Below, one piece after another: positions 53,901 through 55,097 of a stretch of 64,000 nt of DNA. Location of the stretch: contig OX031065.1 in the NCBI GenBank assembly GCA_943736015.1, forward strand, positions 35,664,427-35,728,426. The letters are read 5' to 3'. The notes under the pieces are model-generated. The model did no database searches, was not told the origin of the DNA, and saw only the letters and a list, made by a program, of their open reading frames with translations. Each line of letters begins with the position of its first letter. Within the stretch, counting starts at the first letter, position 1. Made by a program: the position numbers and the translations under genes. Source of the DNA: Tridacna crocea. Its lineage: Eukaryota; Mollusca; Bivalvia; Cardiida; Cardiidae.

Positions 53901-55097
53901 ATGAAACTGCACTCATAGTCATGAATATTGTTCAGATGTGAGGTAGTGCCATGCCTTTGTCAATTGTGTTGGTTTTCCTTCCAATTTTCTGAGTTCCCTA
54001 AGTAGCATCATTGAAAGTTCAGCTGTAAGCAAGGAATTAACTCTGTGGCAGTGGCAATCATTTATCTGGTCTCCTCAGAAGGACAATAAGCCACTATTCT
54101 GCATCAAACATTTTGAAACATGGTCAGAAAATTAGCTTCATAATATTACACACATTGACTAACTGAAGTCAGCCAGGATAGAAAATTAGGTCATTAGGTC
54201 AAAATGTAAAAGCTTTGTTATTATTCCAGAGGGTATATTTGTAGATGGGTCACTGTGTATGTCTTTTTAATATCTCAAAGAAGGAATACAAGTCAACCTG
54301 AATTCATCTTCGCAAGCCAAGGGTGACGATCCACTACGCTACTCTACCCTTGGTGGATCGAGCTTGATTTTTACATTCCCTCGATACGCATTTTCATTGG
54401 TTGCAGCTAGCTCTAACTGCAACGAAACAAATCAGTCATAGCTTTTCATCTTTTACAAAAATATAACAAGGTTGTGACCTTTCGAATAAAGATAGAAGAT
54501 GAACACATGGATGTGGGCAAGATCTGTAATGATTTATAACTGAAAAAACATTGACAAACAATAATTACAGAAAATTTCAGAGTGACCAGTCAGTTATCGG
54601 AGGTTTTAGGCTATATTCCAGCACGTGAAGTTGGAATGTCGAAGTATGTTTCTGGTGATTGCTTCATGTTGAATTATTGTATTCGTAAGGGGTTTGTAAA
54701 ACGATATTTCATTGGCTTTGAGAAATGTGATGTAAAGGGGGATAATAACCAGCATCCAATAGAGGGCGTATCGCGGGAATCTCGAAATTGGGCTCGATCC
54801 GCCAAAGTAAGATCCACGAAGTGATTGTAACCTTGGCTCGTGAAGATGACCTGGATTTTAAAATCTAGGTGACTTGATATCAATTTCTCCTTTTTCTGTG
54901 AAAGTTTCCAAAAGCATGCTTTCATTTTGTGAAAAACACGGGCTGTATAGGTTAAAGATAATTTCAGGTTGTGATGCTTTTCTTCTTGTTTATTTCCAGG
55001 AATTTTATGAACACACAGAGATTCTATGGAAAGATCAAGGTGTTCAAAGGTGCTTTGAACGATCCAATGAATACCAGCTTATAGACTGTGCCCAATA
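11852..55097 (+). CDS. GNAS: GNAS (G-protein alpha-s subunit) gene, partial: coding exons 1-5
   Basis: Exons 11852-11981, 12088-12160, 12879-12933, 39181-39300 and 55000-55097 join in frame through GT-AG introns and give about 158 residues: [32 protein letters not shown]-loop [63 protein letters not shown] and [13 protein letters not shown]. This is the Gs class, which passes signals from receptors to adenylyl cyclase at the plasma membrane. Gly2 and Cys3 are the expected lipidation site. Present are the N-terminal helix, the P-loop and the start of the helical domain. Switch I with its regulatory Arg, the switch II DVGGQ region, NKQD and the C-terminus are missing and must lie right of the window. 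Introns 3 and 4 are 26.2 and 15.7 kb and mostly transposon-derived. Confidence 0.96.
12088..12160 (+). CDS. GNAS: GNAS coding exon 2 (P-loop)
   Basis: 73 bp from acceptor TTTACTTAG to donor GTGAGT. It completes [20 protein letters not shown] and GFSP. The Lys and Ser of GKS contact nucleotide phosphates and Mg in this family. Confidence 0.97.
12348..12600 (-). mobile_element. Probable TTAA-A MITE, heavily decayed
   Basis: GNAS intron 2. TTTTAACAATCCTTGGAG, then a weak hairpin (AAAACATAGGAAAAACAG and TTTTCTCCACTTTCTACAAT). Confidence 0.35.
12605..12831 (-). mobile_element. TTAA-A MITE, degenerate
   Basis: ACAATCCTTGGTTGTGACGA, TTTTTCTCCTGTTCCCACAG and TTGTTGTTTAGTAAAGAGTT. Ends 47 bp before GNAS exon 3. 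Confidence 0.65.
12879..12933 (+). CDS. GNAS: GNAS coding exon 3
   Basis: 55 bp from acceptor ATATTTCAG to donor GTATGT. It completes an Asp and then encodes [18 protein letters not shown], closely matching the Gs linker into the helical domain. It joins exon 2 directly; no counterpart of the optional 15-codon mammalian exon was seen in the 718 bp between them. Confidence 0.95.
13110..13300. repeat. Imperfect fold-back repeat
   Basis: GGGTACTCATTAGAATCGTC and its inverse GACAATTCTAATGAGTACCC flank an ATTGA centre. Weaker pairing continues outwards through AAACCCTATGTT and AACACAGGGTTT. The outer segment AGCTCCAGATAGAGGG also occurs at about 796. Confidence 0.65.
13297..13780 (+). repeat. Dispersed repeat, copy 1 of 2
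   Basis: Shares order and wording with 44325-44770: GCGAAATGCAA, TTTATCATGTTTGGCGGCC, ATTTTGTGTGTACTTCGGGA, AAATCTGTGCAG. No termini recognised. Confidence 0.6.
13888..14083 (-). mobile_element. TTAA-A MITE, left end truncated
   Basis: Begins at CAATTCCTGAAAGAGAAGCC, intact hairpin with GGTAGCC centre, right end GTCGTTTGGGAGTTAA. Confidence 0.78.
14112..14330 (+). mobile_element. TTAA-A MITE, degenerate
   Basis: ACCAAACAATAAAATTTTAG and GTCCAAGATTGAAAGAAC are clear; the hairpin is replaced by A- and T-rich tracts. Confidence 0.5.
14441..14646 (-). mobile_element. TTAA-A MITE with right hairpin arm deleted
   Basis: TTACTCTTTGCTACACAAAC, AAAACATTGATGGAAAAGG then AGAAAATGCTGCG; the right arm is gone. 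Ends GGTAAATAGTTAA. Confidence 0.68.
14692..14921 (+). mobile_element. TTAA-A MITE with matched changes in both hairpin arms
   Basis: The stem reads AACATTAAGGGAAAAGG on the left and CCTTTTCCCTTAATGTT on the right, so the usual GTGGG has changed in both arms. Right end CAAAGAGTTAA. Confidence 0.9.
15000..15130 (-). mobile_element. TTAA-A MITE, right half only
   Basis: TGGTAACCGTCATTTTCTCC, TTCTACCCTGCTGGACAC, then GTTTGGTAAAGAGTTAA. Confidence 0.68.
15196..15448 (+). mobile_element. Composite of two broken TTAA-A copies
   Basis: A right-end piece (CTGTTTTCAAAAGC to CAAGGGTTAA, about 15200-15255) followed by a left-truncated copy (GGTCAAAATTGAAAGCATTT to TTAAAAGTCAG) with a hairpin near 15375 whose loop is expanded (GGTTACCAGCAGC). 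Confidence 0.55.
15448..15671 (-). mobile_element. TTAA-A MITE
   Basis: GTAACCCTTTACCAACAATC to GGGAAAGAGTTAA. The hairpin is partly eroded at its centre (GGAGAAAAGGTAACCAGCC). Confidence 0.88.
16150..16335 (-). mobile_element. TTAA-A MITE, degenerate
   Basis: ACCAAACAATCCTGAAAGGC, GATGCTGATAACTGGC, TTTCTCCTTTTTCCACAAT. No TTAA ends. Confidence 0.5.
16336..16512. mobile_element. TTAA-A hairpin split by about 115 bp
   Basis: The left stem GAAAACATTGTGGGAAAAGG runs to AGAAAATGC. The right stem resumes at AGCTTTTTCTGCTTTTTCCA near 16478 and ends TGACCGTCAGGG. The insert is not recognised. Confidence 0.45.
16752..16983 (+). mobile_element. TTAA-A MITE
   Basis: ATAACTCATTGTAACCAAAC to GGTAATGGGATAA; strong hairpin with GTGACC centre near 16898. 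Confidence 0.87.
17039..17244 (+). mobile_element. TTAA-A MITE, left TIR lost
   Basis: Starts inside the left arm (CCAAATTGAAAGCACTTGC), hairpin near 17150, right end TAGTAAAGGGTTAA. Confidence 0.82.
17245..18567. other. GNAS intron 3 segment with simple duplications
   Basis: A MITE tail at 17327-17358 (GTGTGGTATAGAGTTAA), a TG/TCCGTCTG microsatellite at 17420-17465, two roughly 46-bp tandem units at 17638-17722 (GGTGTACT..AATATCCA), and two roughly 70-bp units at 18226-18352 sharing ACTTTGATTGGCTGATT. Otherwise AT-rich with no gene seen. Confidence 0.55.
18568..18796 (-). mobile_element. TTAA-A MITE
   Basis: TTAACTCTTTACCACACAAT to CATGGTAAAGTGTTAT. Left stem GTGGAAAAAGG and right stem CCTTTTTCCAC both carry the extra A/T. 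Confidence 0.9.
18962..19188 (+). mobile_element. TTAA-A MITE, degenerate, abutting the next copy
   Basis: TCTCTTTACCAAACAATAGA, a decayed hairpin (GTAAATGCTGGTAACCAG), right end GGTAAAGTGTTAA at 19185-19188. Confidence 0.68.
19185..19423 (-). mobile_element. TTAA-A MITE, degenerate
   Basis: TTAACTCTTTAACTCATTAA, hairpin GGGAAAAGGAGAAAATACTG, TTGTCGTCTGCAAAGGC, end GATAAAGAATTAA. Confidence 0.68.
19466..19916 (-). mobile_element. TTAA-A MITE interrupted by another copy (outer)
   Basis: Outer copy runs 19466-19668 and resumes at 19888-19916 (GTTATGTAGTTTGGGAATG then AGTTAA). Removing the inner copy and one TTAA restores a right end of the length expected for the family. Confidence 0.9.
19665..19891 (-). 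mobile_element. TTAA-A MITE nested in another (inner)
   Basis: TTAACCCTTTCCCAAACAAT to GGGAAAAGGTTAA, GGGTCTGGAATAG subfamily. TTAA flanks at 19665-19668 and 19888-19891 are the target duplication in the host copy. Confidence 0.94.
20024..20256 (-). mobile_element. TTAA-A MITE, degenerate
   Basis: AAATATTGTGGGAAAAGG and AGAAAATGCTGG with a centre reading CTTCCAGC; the right side keeps only vague TTTGCCATTAGTTTCGAT similarity. Confidence 0.52.
20297..20525 (-). mobile_element. TTAA-A MITE, intact, with matched stem change
   Basis: TTAACTCATTACCACACAAT to GGTAAAGAGTTAA. Stem AACATTTTGGGAAAAGG pairs with CCTTTTCCCAAAATGTT: the G-to-T change is matched on the other arm. Shares its right TTAA with the next copy. 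Confidence 0.95.
20522..20753 (-). mobile_element. TTAA-A MITE, abutting
   Basis: TTAACCCATTACCACACAAT to GGTAATGGGTTAA; full hairpin near 20610. Confidence 0.94.
20758..20975 (-). mobile_element. TTAA-A MITE with left hairpin arm deleted
   Basis: TTAACCTTTTTTCTTTATCA, GAAAACATTGGCAACCCAC: the left arm is collapsed. End GGTAAAGAATTAA. Confidence 0.68.
21168..21387 (-). mobile_element. TTAA-A MITE, GCAGTTTGAGC subfamily
   Basis: TTAACCCATTACCACACAAT to CATGTGTTAA. Right arm (CATATCAAAGAAAAATTGC, GAAATTGTCGTCTGC) matches the copy at 59657. Confidence 0.85.
21435..21664 (-). mobile_element. TTAA-A MITE
   Basis: TTAACTCTTTTCCACACAAT to TTTAGCAAAGATTTA; hairpin partly eroded (GATAACCGGCGTTTTATCC). 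Confidence 0.82.
21662..21890 (-). mobile_element. TTAA-A MITE inside a local duplication, copy 1
   Basis: TTTACCCTTTGCCAAGCAAT to GGTAAAGAGTTAA. Its body and the following 180 bp recur at 25785-27474. Confidence 0.9.
21891..22070. repeat. Duplicated flank, copy 1
   Basis: AGTATTGTGAAATCAACATG, AACAGGAACGGCTATCTGCC and CCAAAGTTGTAATGACCCTA all recur in order at 27286-27474. The second half (about 21974-22155) resembles a decayed TTAA-A copy. Confidence 0.85.
22195..22346. repeat. Duplicated 145-bp segment, copy 1
   Basis: ACCAACTATTTGAACAGAAA to GAAAGTAGCTAGTATTTCTA and ATGCTTTAACCC. Matches 22868-23014, and each copy ends at a TTAA carrying a MITE. Confidence 0.85.
22343..22597 (-). mobile_element. 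TTAA-A MITE with internal tandem duplication
   Basis: AGTCATCTTTATTTTGTCGT plus CTGC is present twice in tandem in the right arm. Hairpin uses the CACTGTGGG/CCCACAGTG stem variant. Shares TTAA with the next copy. Confidence 0.93.
22594..22866 (+). mobile_element. TTAA-A MITE with internal tandem duplication
   Basis: GACAAAATTTTAGACTGGTC with AAAATGGAAGGC..TTTGCA is present twice in tandem in the left arm. End GGTAAAGGGTTAA. Confidence 0.93.
22868..23014. repeat. Duplicated 145-bp segment, copy 2
   Basis: CCCAACTATTTGAATAGAAA to GAAAGTAGCTAGTATTTCTA and ATGCTTTAACCC, then a TTAA-B element at the TTAA. Confidence 0.85.
23011..23244 (+). mobile_element. TTAA-B MITE, reference description
   Basis: TTAACCCTTTACACCATAGA to GGAGTAAAGGGTTAA. 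The hairpin is distinct but built like family A: AACATTGTGGCAAAAGGTG and AAATTGCTCG pair with their inverse around a GTGAC centre. Four copies in the window (also 58461, 62924, 63481). Confidence 0.93.
23594..23698 (-). mobile_element. TTAA-A MITE, right-end fragment
   Basis: GCCAGCATTTTCTAGG, TTTTGTCTTCTGCAACTGC, TTTAGTAAAGAGTTAA. Confidence 0.55.
23960..24152 (+). mobile_element. TTAA-A MITE, degenerate
   Basis: AAAGCATTTGCAGATAACAA, GGGTAGAAAACATTGCTG, TTACTAGCATTTACTCC, GGTAAAGGGTTGA. Confidence 0.58.
24412..24612 (+). mobile_element. TTAA-A MITE, heavily decayed
   Basis: CGAAAGCATTTACACAGATG at left and GGAACATTTGGTAAAGGGAT at right; the hairpin is almost gone. Confidence 0.4.
24940..25151 (+). 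mobile_element. TTAA-A MITE, left TIR lost
   Basis: AAATTTTGGACTTTTCCG, strong hairpin near 25060, right end GTGGGAAAGAGTTA. A loose family tail (CACTTGGTAAAAGGTTAA) sits at 25199-25216. Confidence 0.78.
25722..27284 (-). mobile_element. TTAA-A MITE interrupted by a Helentron-like element
   Basis: Host copy runs 25722 to about 25908 and resumes at about 27202-27284 (GAATAACGTCTATTTTGTTG to GGTAAAGAGTTAA). Its first 60 bp are a + arm (CCAAATTGAAAACTCCTGC) joined to a - copy (CCTGGTTTTTATGACCCCG), so it was rearranged or nested before. Confidence 0.85.
25909..27201 (+). mobile_element. Helentron-like non-autonomous element, CCACTGG head
   Basis: Starts AGCTCCACTGGCCGAAGGCC (an internal hairpin CTGGCCGAAGGCCAG), then a GTCCGTCGTGCGTCC block. 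About five tandem units of about 165 bp follow (each near CATAAGGCCTAGGGCTAC, then TTTATCTAGTGG). The end is CCAGTGGAGCGATACAGGGC with the hairpin GGGCCATCATGGCCC and CTTG. GCTCCACTGG and CCAGTGGAGC form subterminal inverted repeats. Inserted in a T-rich site with no clear target duplication. Confidence 0.75.
27286..27474. repeat. Duplicated flank, copy 2
   Basis: Counterpart of 21891-22070 (AGTATTGTGAAATCAACATG, GGCTATCTGCCCATTGGC, GAGCCTTATGCTGGTGAAC). It separates from copy 1 after TTTAAAAGA. Confidence 0.85.
27497..28880 (+). mobile_element. TTAA-A MITE split within its hairpin by a Helentron-like element
   Basis: Left part ends ATCAGCATTTATCCTTTTT. Right part resumes CCATAATGTTTTCAAAAG at 28844. 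The left arm and outer TIRs are missing. Confidence 0.65.
27566..28841 (+). mobile_element. Helentron-like non-autonomous element, TACGCCC head
   Basis: Starts TATACGCCCGAAGGCTTG, with a CCGTCCGTCTGTC block. Six tandem units of about 157 bp follow (near 27812, 27967, 28128, 28284, 28438, 28594; each GGCCATAACTTCC then TATAAAAG, and AACTCTGCCACC with TTTTTTGAGTTATTGCC). It ends GGGCGTATATGCGCCGCTG and GCTCTTG. TACGCCC and GGGCGTA are inverted. Confidence 0.75.
28920..29081 (-). mobile_element. TTAA-A MITE, truncated
   Basis: CGCTTTACCACACAATCCC, left stem GAAAACATTGTGGAAAAGGG to ATGCTGGTAAC, then lost. A TTGTCGTCTGCA scrap runs into the next copy. Confidence 0.65.
29078..29304 (-). mobile_element. 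TTAA-A MITE
   Basis: TTAACCCATTAACACAATCT to GGTAATGAGTTAA; hairpin near 29165. Shares its right TTAA with the next copy. Confidence 0.92.
29301..31052 (+). mobile_element. TTAA-A MITE interrupted by a 1.5-kb hAT-like element
   Basis: Host runs 29301-29344 and resumes at 30856-31052 (AAATTGGAAGCATTAAATTT to GTAATTGGTTAA). Excising the insert with one AAATTG restores a normal copy with an intact hairpin. Confidence 0.92.
29345..30855 (+). mobile_element. hAT-like non-autonomous DNA transposon
   Basis: 1511 bp. Ends CAGGGTTTTAG and TTAAAACCCTG (10-11 bp TIR), flanked by AAATTG on both sides (29339-29344, 30856-30861). The CAGGG end is typical of hAT elements; the 6-bp duplication is shorter than the usual 8, so the superfamily is an inference. 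No transposase frame. Contains a near-palindrome at 30280-30375 (GACTACAGTCGATTCC and GACTATAGTCGATCATCGG). An internal piece occurs inverted at 61590-61865. Confidence 0.82.
31177..31411 (+). mobile_element. TTAA-A MITE
   Basis: CTAACCCTTTACCCTACGAC to GGTAAAGGGTTAA; intact hairpin near 31320; left arm has a short insert (GCAGTAACTGTTGCAG). Confidence 0.9.
31642..33272 (+). mobile_element. Helentron-like non-autonomous element, CACCTGAG head, copy 1
   Basis: Starts AGCTCACCTGAGCACAACGT (hairpin GAGCACAACGTGCTC), then a long GTCCGTCGTCC block. About eight tandem units of about 166 bp follow (CTTCTCCTCTGAAACCGCTG, GGTGACCCTTTTCAAAAA, GTGAATGGGGGCT). The end is CTCAGGTGAGCGATCCAGGG with the hairpin GGGCCATCTTGGCCC and CTTG. 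Flanked by T-runs. In GNAS intron 3. Confidence 0.8.
33922..34068. repeat. Long fold-back palindrome
   Basis: 58-bp arms (33922-33979 and 34011-34068) with three mismatches around a loop of about 31 nt. Outer ends GTTGTATGG and CCATACAAC; arm core GGTGGCAGGGGACTTGG. Single copy seen. Confidence 0.88.
34100..34242. repeat. GTATTCACCAA fold-back element, right arm decayed
   Basis: GGGCCCATATTCACCAATCA, TTCTGATTGGCTAAACC; only the left arm is well kept. Confidence 0.7.
34240..34595 (+). mobile_element. TTAA-C MITE, interrupted
   Basis: Left arm AACCCTTTCCCAAACAAC, TTTTGGACTCTTCCCAAACC, AAAATGGCAGAAAGTTCT matches 49141-49368. The right part resumes at TTTTCCCATAATGTTTTC near 34507 and ends GGAAAGAGTTAA. 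About 160 bp of unrecognised DNA replaces the hairpin. Confidence 0.6.
35266..35686 (+). mobile_element. TA-flanked TIR element, copy 1
   Basis: Ends ATGCTTAGGTCACAAATAA and TTACTTGTGACTGGGGCAT, imperfect inverted repeats, with TA on both outer sides. Shares TTTTGCTCAAGCAGTCACAA and GACGATTGTGT with 51310-51776. TA duplication would fit Tc1/mariner-type mobilisation (inference). Confidence 0.75.
35920..36050 (-). mobile_element. TTAA-A MITE, partial
   Basis: AAAGCCTTTTGAAAAAATTG into a full hairpin (GGTAACTAGC centre), then TTTTTGACCCTTCCC; both TIRs are lost. Confidence 0.68.
36056..36286 (+). mobile_element. TTAA-A MITE, degenerate
   Basis: TTTAATCTTTACCAAAATAC, GACTTGTCTAAATTGAAAGC, decayed hairpin, GTTTGGTAAAGAGTTA. 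Confidence 0.65.
36904..37007 (+). mobile_element. TTAA-A MITE, right half
   Basis: TGTCAGTGCATTTTCTCC, ATGTTTTCAGTTC, ATTGTGTGGTAAAAGGTTAA. Confidence 0.55.
37004..37135. mobile_element. TTAA-A MITE, short rearranged copy
   Basis: TTAACTCACTACCAAATAAT at left, hairpin AACAATGTTGGAAAAAGAG with TTTTCCCCTTTTCTCACC, TTTCTACCATTTAA at right; the right arm is shortened to a few bases. Confidence 0.55.
37132..37359 (-). mobile_element. TTAA-A MITE
   Basis: TTAACCCATTACCACACAAT to GGTAATGAGTTAA; GGTATCC centre. Abuts copies on both sides. Confidence 0.92.
37356..37560 (-). mobile_element. TTAA-A MITE, right TIR lost
   Basis: TTAACTCTTTATCACACAAT, hairpin with AATGATGCTAACC, TTGTTGTCTGCAAGTGC, ends near GGTCTTTAATTTGTGAG. 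Confidence 0.8.
37925..38060. repeat. GATCAAGATCAGACTGC palindromic repeat
   Basis: GTGTGGATCAAGAACAAACC and ATGCAGTCTGATCTCTGACC with TACACTGTCCATTGC; the same inverted pattern recurs at 20996, 49627, 56388, 58070 and 58722. Confidence 0.5.
38195..38380 (-). mobile_element. TTAA-A MITE with left hairpin arm deleted
   Basis: CATTACCACACAGAGCGGAC, AAGAAGCCTCTTAACCAGC (left stem lost), CATTTTCTCCCTTTCTC, GGTAAAGAGTTAA. Confidence 0.75.
38377..38604 (+). mobile_element. TTAA-A MITE, collapsed hairpin
   Basis: GGAGAAAATGCTGCTCC runs straight into TTTTCCTACAATGTTTTC: 15-20 bp at the hairpin centre are gone. Left arm decayed, right end GGCAAAGAGTTAA. Confidence 0.75.
38665..38825. repeat. GTATTCACCAA fold-back element, decayed
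   Basis: AATGCAACTTCTGATGGGCT with AAAATTGTGTTACTTTAG and AATTAATGAATACAGGGTG. Confidence 0.5.
38846..39074 (+). mobile_element. TTAA-A MITE upstream of GNAS exon 4
   Basis: TTAACTCTCTACCAAACGAC to GGTAAAGAGTTAG; hairpin near 38990 with a few mismatches. Ends 106 bp before the exon. Confidence 0.92.
39181..39300 (+). CDS. GNAS: GNAS coding exon 4 (helical domain)
   Basis: 40 codons in phase 0 at both ends, acceptor TTATTTTCAG and donor GTAAGT. Contains [20 protein letters not shown] and [25 protein letters not shown] ends 106 bp upstream and a 567 bp TIR element starts 45 bp downstream, so the exon sits on a small island of non-repeat DNA. Confidence 0.96.
39346..39912 (+). mobile_element. 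Long-TIR element, copy 1 (5' end of GNAS intron 4)
   Basis: Left CATCTACGCAAGCTAAGG, right CCTTGGCTCGTGAAGATGA. Inverted similarity extends inward about 100 bp (GATCGAGCTT..GATACGCA type). Shares TTTTCATTGGTTGCAGCTAG and GATCTGTAATGATTTAT with 54305-54849. Confidence 0.82.
39951..40036 (-). mobile_element. TTAA-A MITE, fragment
   Basis: AACAAACGATCCCACATTTT, ACGACTCCAGTGG, AATGTGGAGAAAATGCTGG then lost. Confidence 0.5.
40781..40960 (+). mobile_element. TTAA-A MITE, decayed
   Basis: TTTAACCTTGCACCATATTA, AAAATTTTAGACTTGTCC, AAGCATTTGCAGACGACAAA; no hairpin. Confidence 0.5.
40961..41235 (+). mobile_element. TTAA-A MITE, rearranged
   Basis: TTGTCCAAATTGAAAGTGTT at left. A - arm start (AACCCATTACCACACAATTG) sits between two copies of TAACTTGAAATTTRTCTTTT. 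Hairpin TTGGTAACCAGCATTTAG near 41115. Confidence 0.5.
41563..41689 (-). mobile_element. TTAA-A MITE, right half
   Basis: ACTAGCATTTTCTCTTTTTT, TTTATTGCCTACAAGCAC, AAATTTTGTCTTTTAA. Confidence 0.6.
41686..41914 (+). mobile_element. TTAA-A MITE, intact
   Basis: TTAACTCATTACCAGACGAC to GGCAATGGGTTAA; stem variant CACTGTGGG with CCTACAGTG. Shares its TTAA with the next copy. Confidence 0.94.
41911..42127 (+). mobile_element. TTAA-A MITE, abutting
   Basis: TTAACTCATCAACAAATCAC to GGTAAAAGGGTTAA; hairpin with GATTACC centre near 42048. Confidence 0.88.
42283..42424. mobile_element. TTAA-A hybrid with two identical end types
   Basis: Left is a - arm start (TTAACCCATTACCACACAAT). After the left stem and GGTTAC it joins a + arm end (AGGGATTGTTTGGTAAAGG then ATTAA). 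Both outer ends are therefore the CACACAATCC type; 142 bp. Confidence 0.82.
42567..44112 (+). mobile_element. Helentron-like non-autonomous element, CACCTGAG head, copy 2
   Basis: Same architecture as 31642-33272, in the same orientation: AGCTCACCTGAGCACAACGT, a shorter GTCCGTC block, about eight tandem units, ACTCAGGTGAGCGATCCAGG with the hairpin GGGCCGTCTTGGCCC and CTTG. Flanked by T-runs. In GNAS intron 4. Confidence 0.8.
44325..44770 (+). repeat. Dispersed repeat, copy 2 of 2
   Basis: Counterpart of 13297-13780 (GCGAAATGCAATTAAC, TTTATCATGTGTGGCGGCC, GCGCACAAAATCTGTGCGG). Confidence 0.6.
44793..45021 (+). mobile_element. TTAA-A MITE, array member 1
   Basis: TTAACTCATTACCAAAACGA to GTAATTGGTTAA; full hairpin near 44930. 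Confidence 0.94.
45018..45262 (+). mobile_element. TTAA-A MITE, array member 2, degenerate left arm
   Basis: TTAAGTCTTTAGCAGACAAC at left, hairpin GGAGAAAATGCTGGTTACC, CACAATGTAACATTTTTAAA, end GGTAAAGGGTTAA. Confidence 0.8.
45259..45486 (+). mobile_element. TTAA-A MITE, array member 3
   Basis: TTAACTCTTTGCCCAACAAA to GGTAAAGGTTAA; left outer stem decayed (CACAGGAGGACGAAGAG), right stem normal. Confidence 0.88.
45483..45711 (+). mobile_element. TTAA-A MITE, array member 4
   Basis: TTAACTCTTTACCAAACGAC to GGTAAAGGGTTAA. Last of four head-to-tail copies with a single TTAA at each junction. Confidence 0.94.
45848..45937 (+). other. Candidate alternative terminal exon of GNAS
   Basis: A good acceptor (GTCCTTTTTCTTGCAG) is followed, in the phase left by exon 4, by 29 open codons ([17 protein letters not shown]...) and a TAA at 45935. 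AATAAA lies at 46046. The stretch is repeat-free. No protein similarity recognised; a signal-level prediction only. Confidence 0.2.
46558..46691 (-). mobile_element. TTAA-A MITE, hairpin lost
   Basis: TTTACCCTTTTGCCACACAA, TCCTAAGTTTTAACAGCC, then GAGTCACATTTAA; about 130 bp. Confidence 0.6.
46688..46916 (+). mobile_element. TTAA-A MITE
   Basis: TTAACTCTTTACCACACGAG to GGTAATGGGTTAA; perfect CACTGTGGG/CCCACAGTG stem variant. Confidence 0.94.
46913..47142 (+). mobile_element. TTAA-A MITE, abutting
   Basis: TTAACTCTTTACCAAACGAC to GGTAATGGGTTAA; right inner stem damaged (GGTTACCAAATTTTTCTCC). Confidence 0.93.
47176..47400 (+). mobile_element. TTAA-A MITE, left TIR partly lost
   Basis: ATCATTACCAAACGACAATA to GGTAATGGGTTAA. 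A - arm scrap (TTGTCATCTGCAATTTC) sits between it and the previous copy. Confidence 0.87.
47423..47585 (-). mobile_element. TTAA-A MITE, right arm lost
   Basis: GTAACCATTTACTACATTAT, GAAAACATTGTGGGTAAAGG, CAGCATTTTCTCCCTTTCC, then ATCATCCTATTAGCAATATT. Confidence 0.7.
47582..47810 (+). mobile_element. TTAA-A MITE
   Basis: TTAACCCTTTACCAAACGAC to GGTAAAGAGTTAA. A tail scrap of another copy (TTGTCTGCAATTGTTTTGAG) follows at 47816-47876. Confidence 0.93.
47956..48183 (+). mobile_element. TTAA-A MITE
   Basis: TTAACTCTTTACCACACGAC to GGTAATGAGTTAA; perfect hairpin near 48095. Confidence 0.94.
48282..48509 (+). mobile_element. TTAA-A MITE
   Basis: TTAACTCTTTATCAAACAGC to GGTAAAGAGTGAA; centre GGTTTACC. 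Confidence 0.9.
48540..48672 (+). mobile_element. TTAA-A MITE, left arm lost
   Basis: Starts at the left stem (AAATTGTGCGAAAAGG), perfect inner hairpin, end GGCAAAGAATTAA. Confidence 0.8.
48856..49086 (-). mobile_element. TTAA-A MITE
   Basis: TTAACCCTTTACCAAACAAT to GGTAAATTAGGGTTAA; hairpin near 48945. Confidence 0.93.
49141..49368 (+). mobile_element. TTAA-C MITE, reference copy
   Basis: TTAAACCTTTCCCAAATGAT to GGGAAAGGGTTAA. Hairpin: outer stem AACACTGTGGGGAAAGGAG as in family A; inner stem AAATTGATC..ACGAGCAATTT resembles family B. Shares its right TTAA with the next copy. Confidence 0.88.
49365..49602 (-). mobile_element. TTAA-A MITE
   Basis: TTAAACCTTTACTGAACAAT to TTTGTAAAGAGATAA; hairpin with GATAACC centre. 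Confidence 0.85.
49627..49830. repeat. GATCAAGATCAGACTGC palindromic repeat, two units
   Basis: TTAGATCCAAGATCAGATTA with GTGCAGTCTGATCTTGATCT, and again GATCTACAATCAGACTGTGG with GGGCAGTCTGATCTCTGATC. Confidence 0.6.
50135..50364 (+). mobile_element. TTAA-A MITE with altered hairpin centre
   Basis: TTAACTCTTTACCACACAAG to GGTAATGGGTTAA. The hairpin centre reads GCTTGAAACCAGC instead of GCTGGTTACCAGC. Confidence 0.93.
50361..50593 (-). mobile_element. TTAA-A MITE with the same altered centre
   Basis: TTAATCCTTTCCCAAGCAAT to GGTGAAAAGTTAA. Opposite orientation to its neighbour but the identical GCTTGAAACCAGC centre. Confidence 0.92.
51310..51776 (+). mobile_element. TA-flanked TIR element, copy 2
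   Basis: ATGCCTAGGTCACCAATAA to TTTGTGACTGGGGCAT, 467 bp. Carries an extra internal stretch relative to copy 1 around AATATTCATAATCAGGTGG. Confidence 0.75.
52144..52245 (-). mobile_element. TTAA-A MITE, right-end fragment
   Basis: AAAAACAAATGCCAATC, GAGTCACATTTATTTGTGTC, GCTTTTAATTTGGACC. Confidence 0.55.
52255..52483 (+). mobile_element. TTAA-A MITE
   Basis: TTAACCCTTTACCACACAAC to GATAAAGGGTTAA; perfect inner hairpin near 52395. Shares its TTAA with the next copy. Confidence 0.92.
52480..52680 (+). mobile_element. TTAA-A MITE with left hairpin arm deleted
   Basis: TTAACTCAGTACCAAACGTC, TTTGATAGGTTGGTTACCAG (left stem gone), CATTTTCTTCTGTTTCCAC, end CAAAGACTTCATTAA. Confidence 0.78.
52830..53058 (+). 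mobile_element. TTAA-A MITE
   Basis: TTAACTCATTACCAAACAAC to GGTAATGGGTTAA; full hairpin near 52970. Confidence 0.94.
53404..53470 (+). mobile_element. TTAA-A mini copy, hairpin deleted
   Basis: CGTCAACAAACAGCAAAATT then TTAGACTGAGGGTCG joins the left arm directly to the right arm; end GGTAAAGGGTTAA. About 67 bp. Confidence 0.75.
53467..53682 (-). mobile_element. TTAA-A MITE
   Basis: TTAACCCTTTACCACACAGT to GATAATGAGTTAA; right stem shortened (CCCACAGTACCC). Confidence 0.9.
53683..54304. other. GNAS intron 4 segment, nothing recognised
   Basis: AT-rich intronic sequence with no gene, MITE or obvious repeat seen. Confidence 0.5.
54305..54849 (+). mobile_element. Long-TIR element, copy 2 (3' end of GNAS intron 4)
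   Basis: TCATCTTCGCAAGCCAAGG to CCTTGGCTCGTGAAGATGA with about 100-bp imperfect inverted ends (GGATCGAGCTTGATTTTTAC and the inverse near 54790). Same orientation as copy 1. Ends 150 bp before exon 5. Confidence 0.85.
55000..55097 (+). CDS. GNAS: GNAS coding exon 5 (helical domain)
   Basis: 98 bp from acceptor TTTATTTCCAG to donor GTAAGT. Encodes [32 protein letters not shown] and two bases of the next Tyr codon. The next exon (family pattern YFLD..) was not found in the remaining 8.9 kb. Confidence 0.96.

Noticed and set aside
54582-54824. An 80-codon frame with a plausible-looking composition
   Set aside because: Lies inside the long-TIR element; the second copy of the element does not keep the frame.
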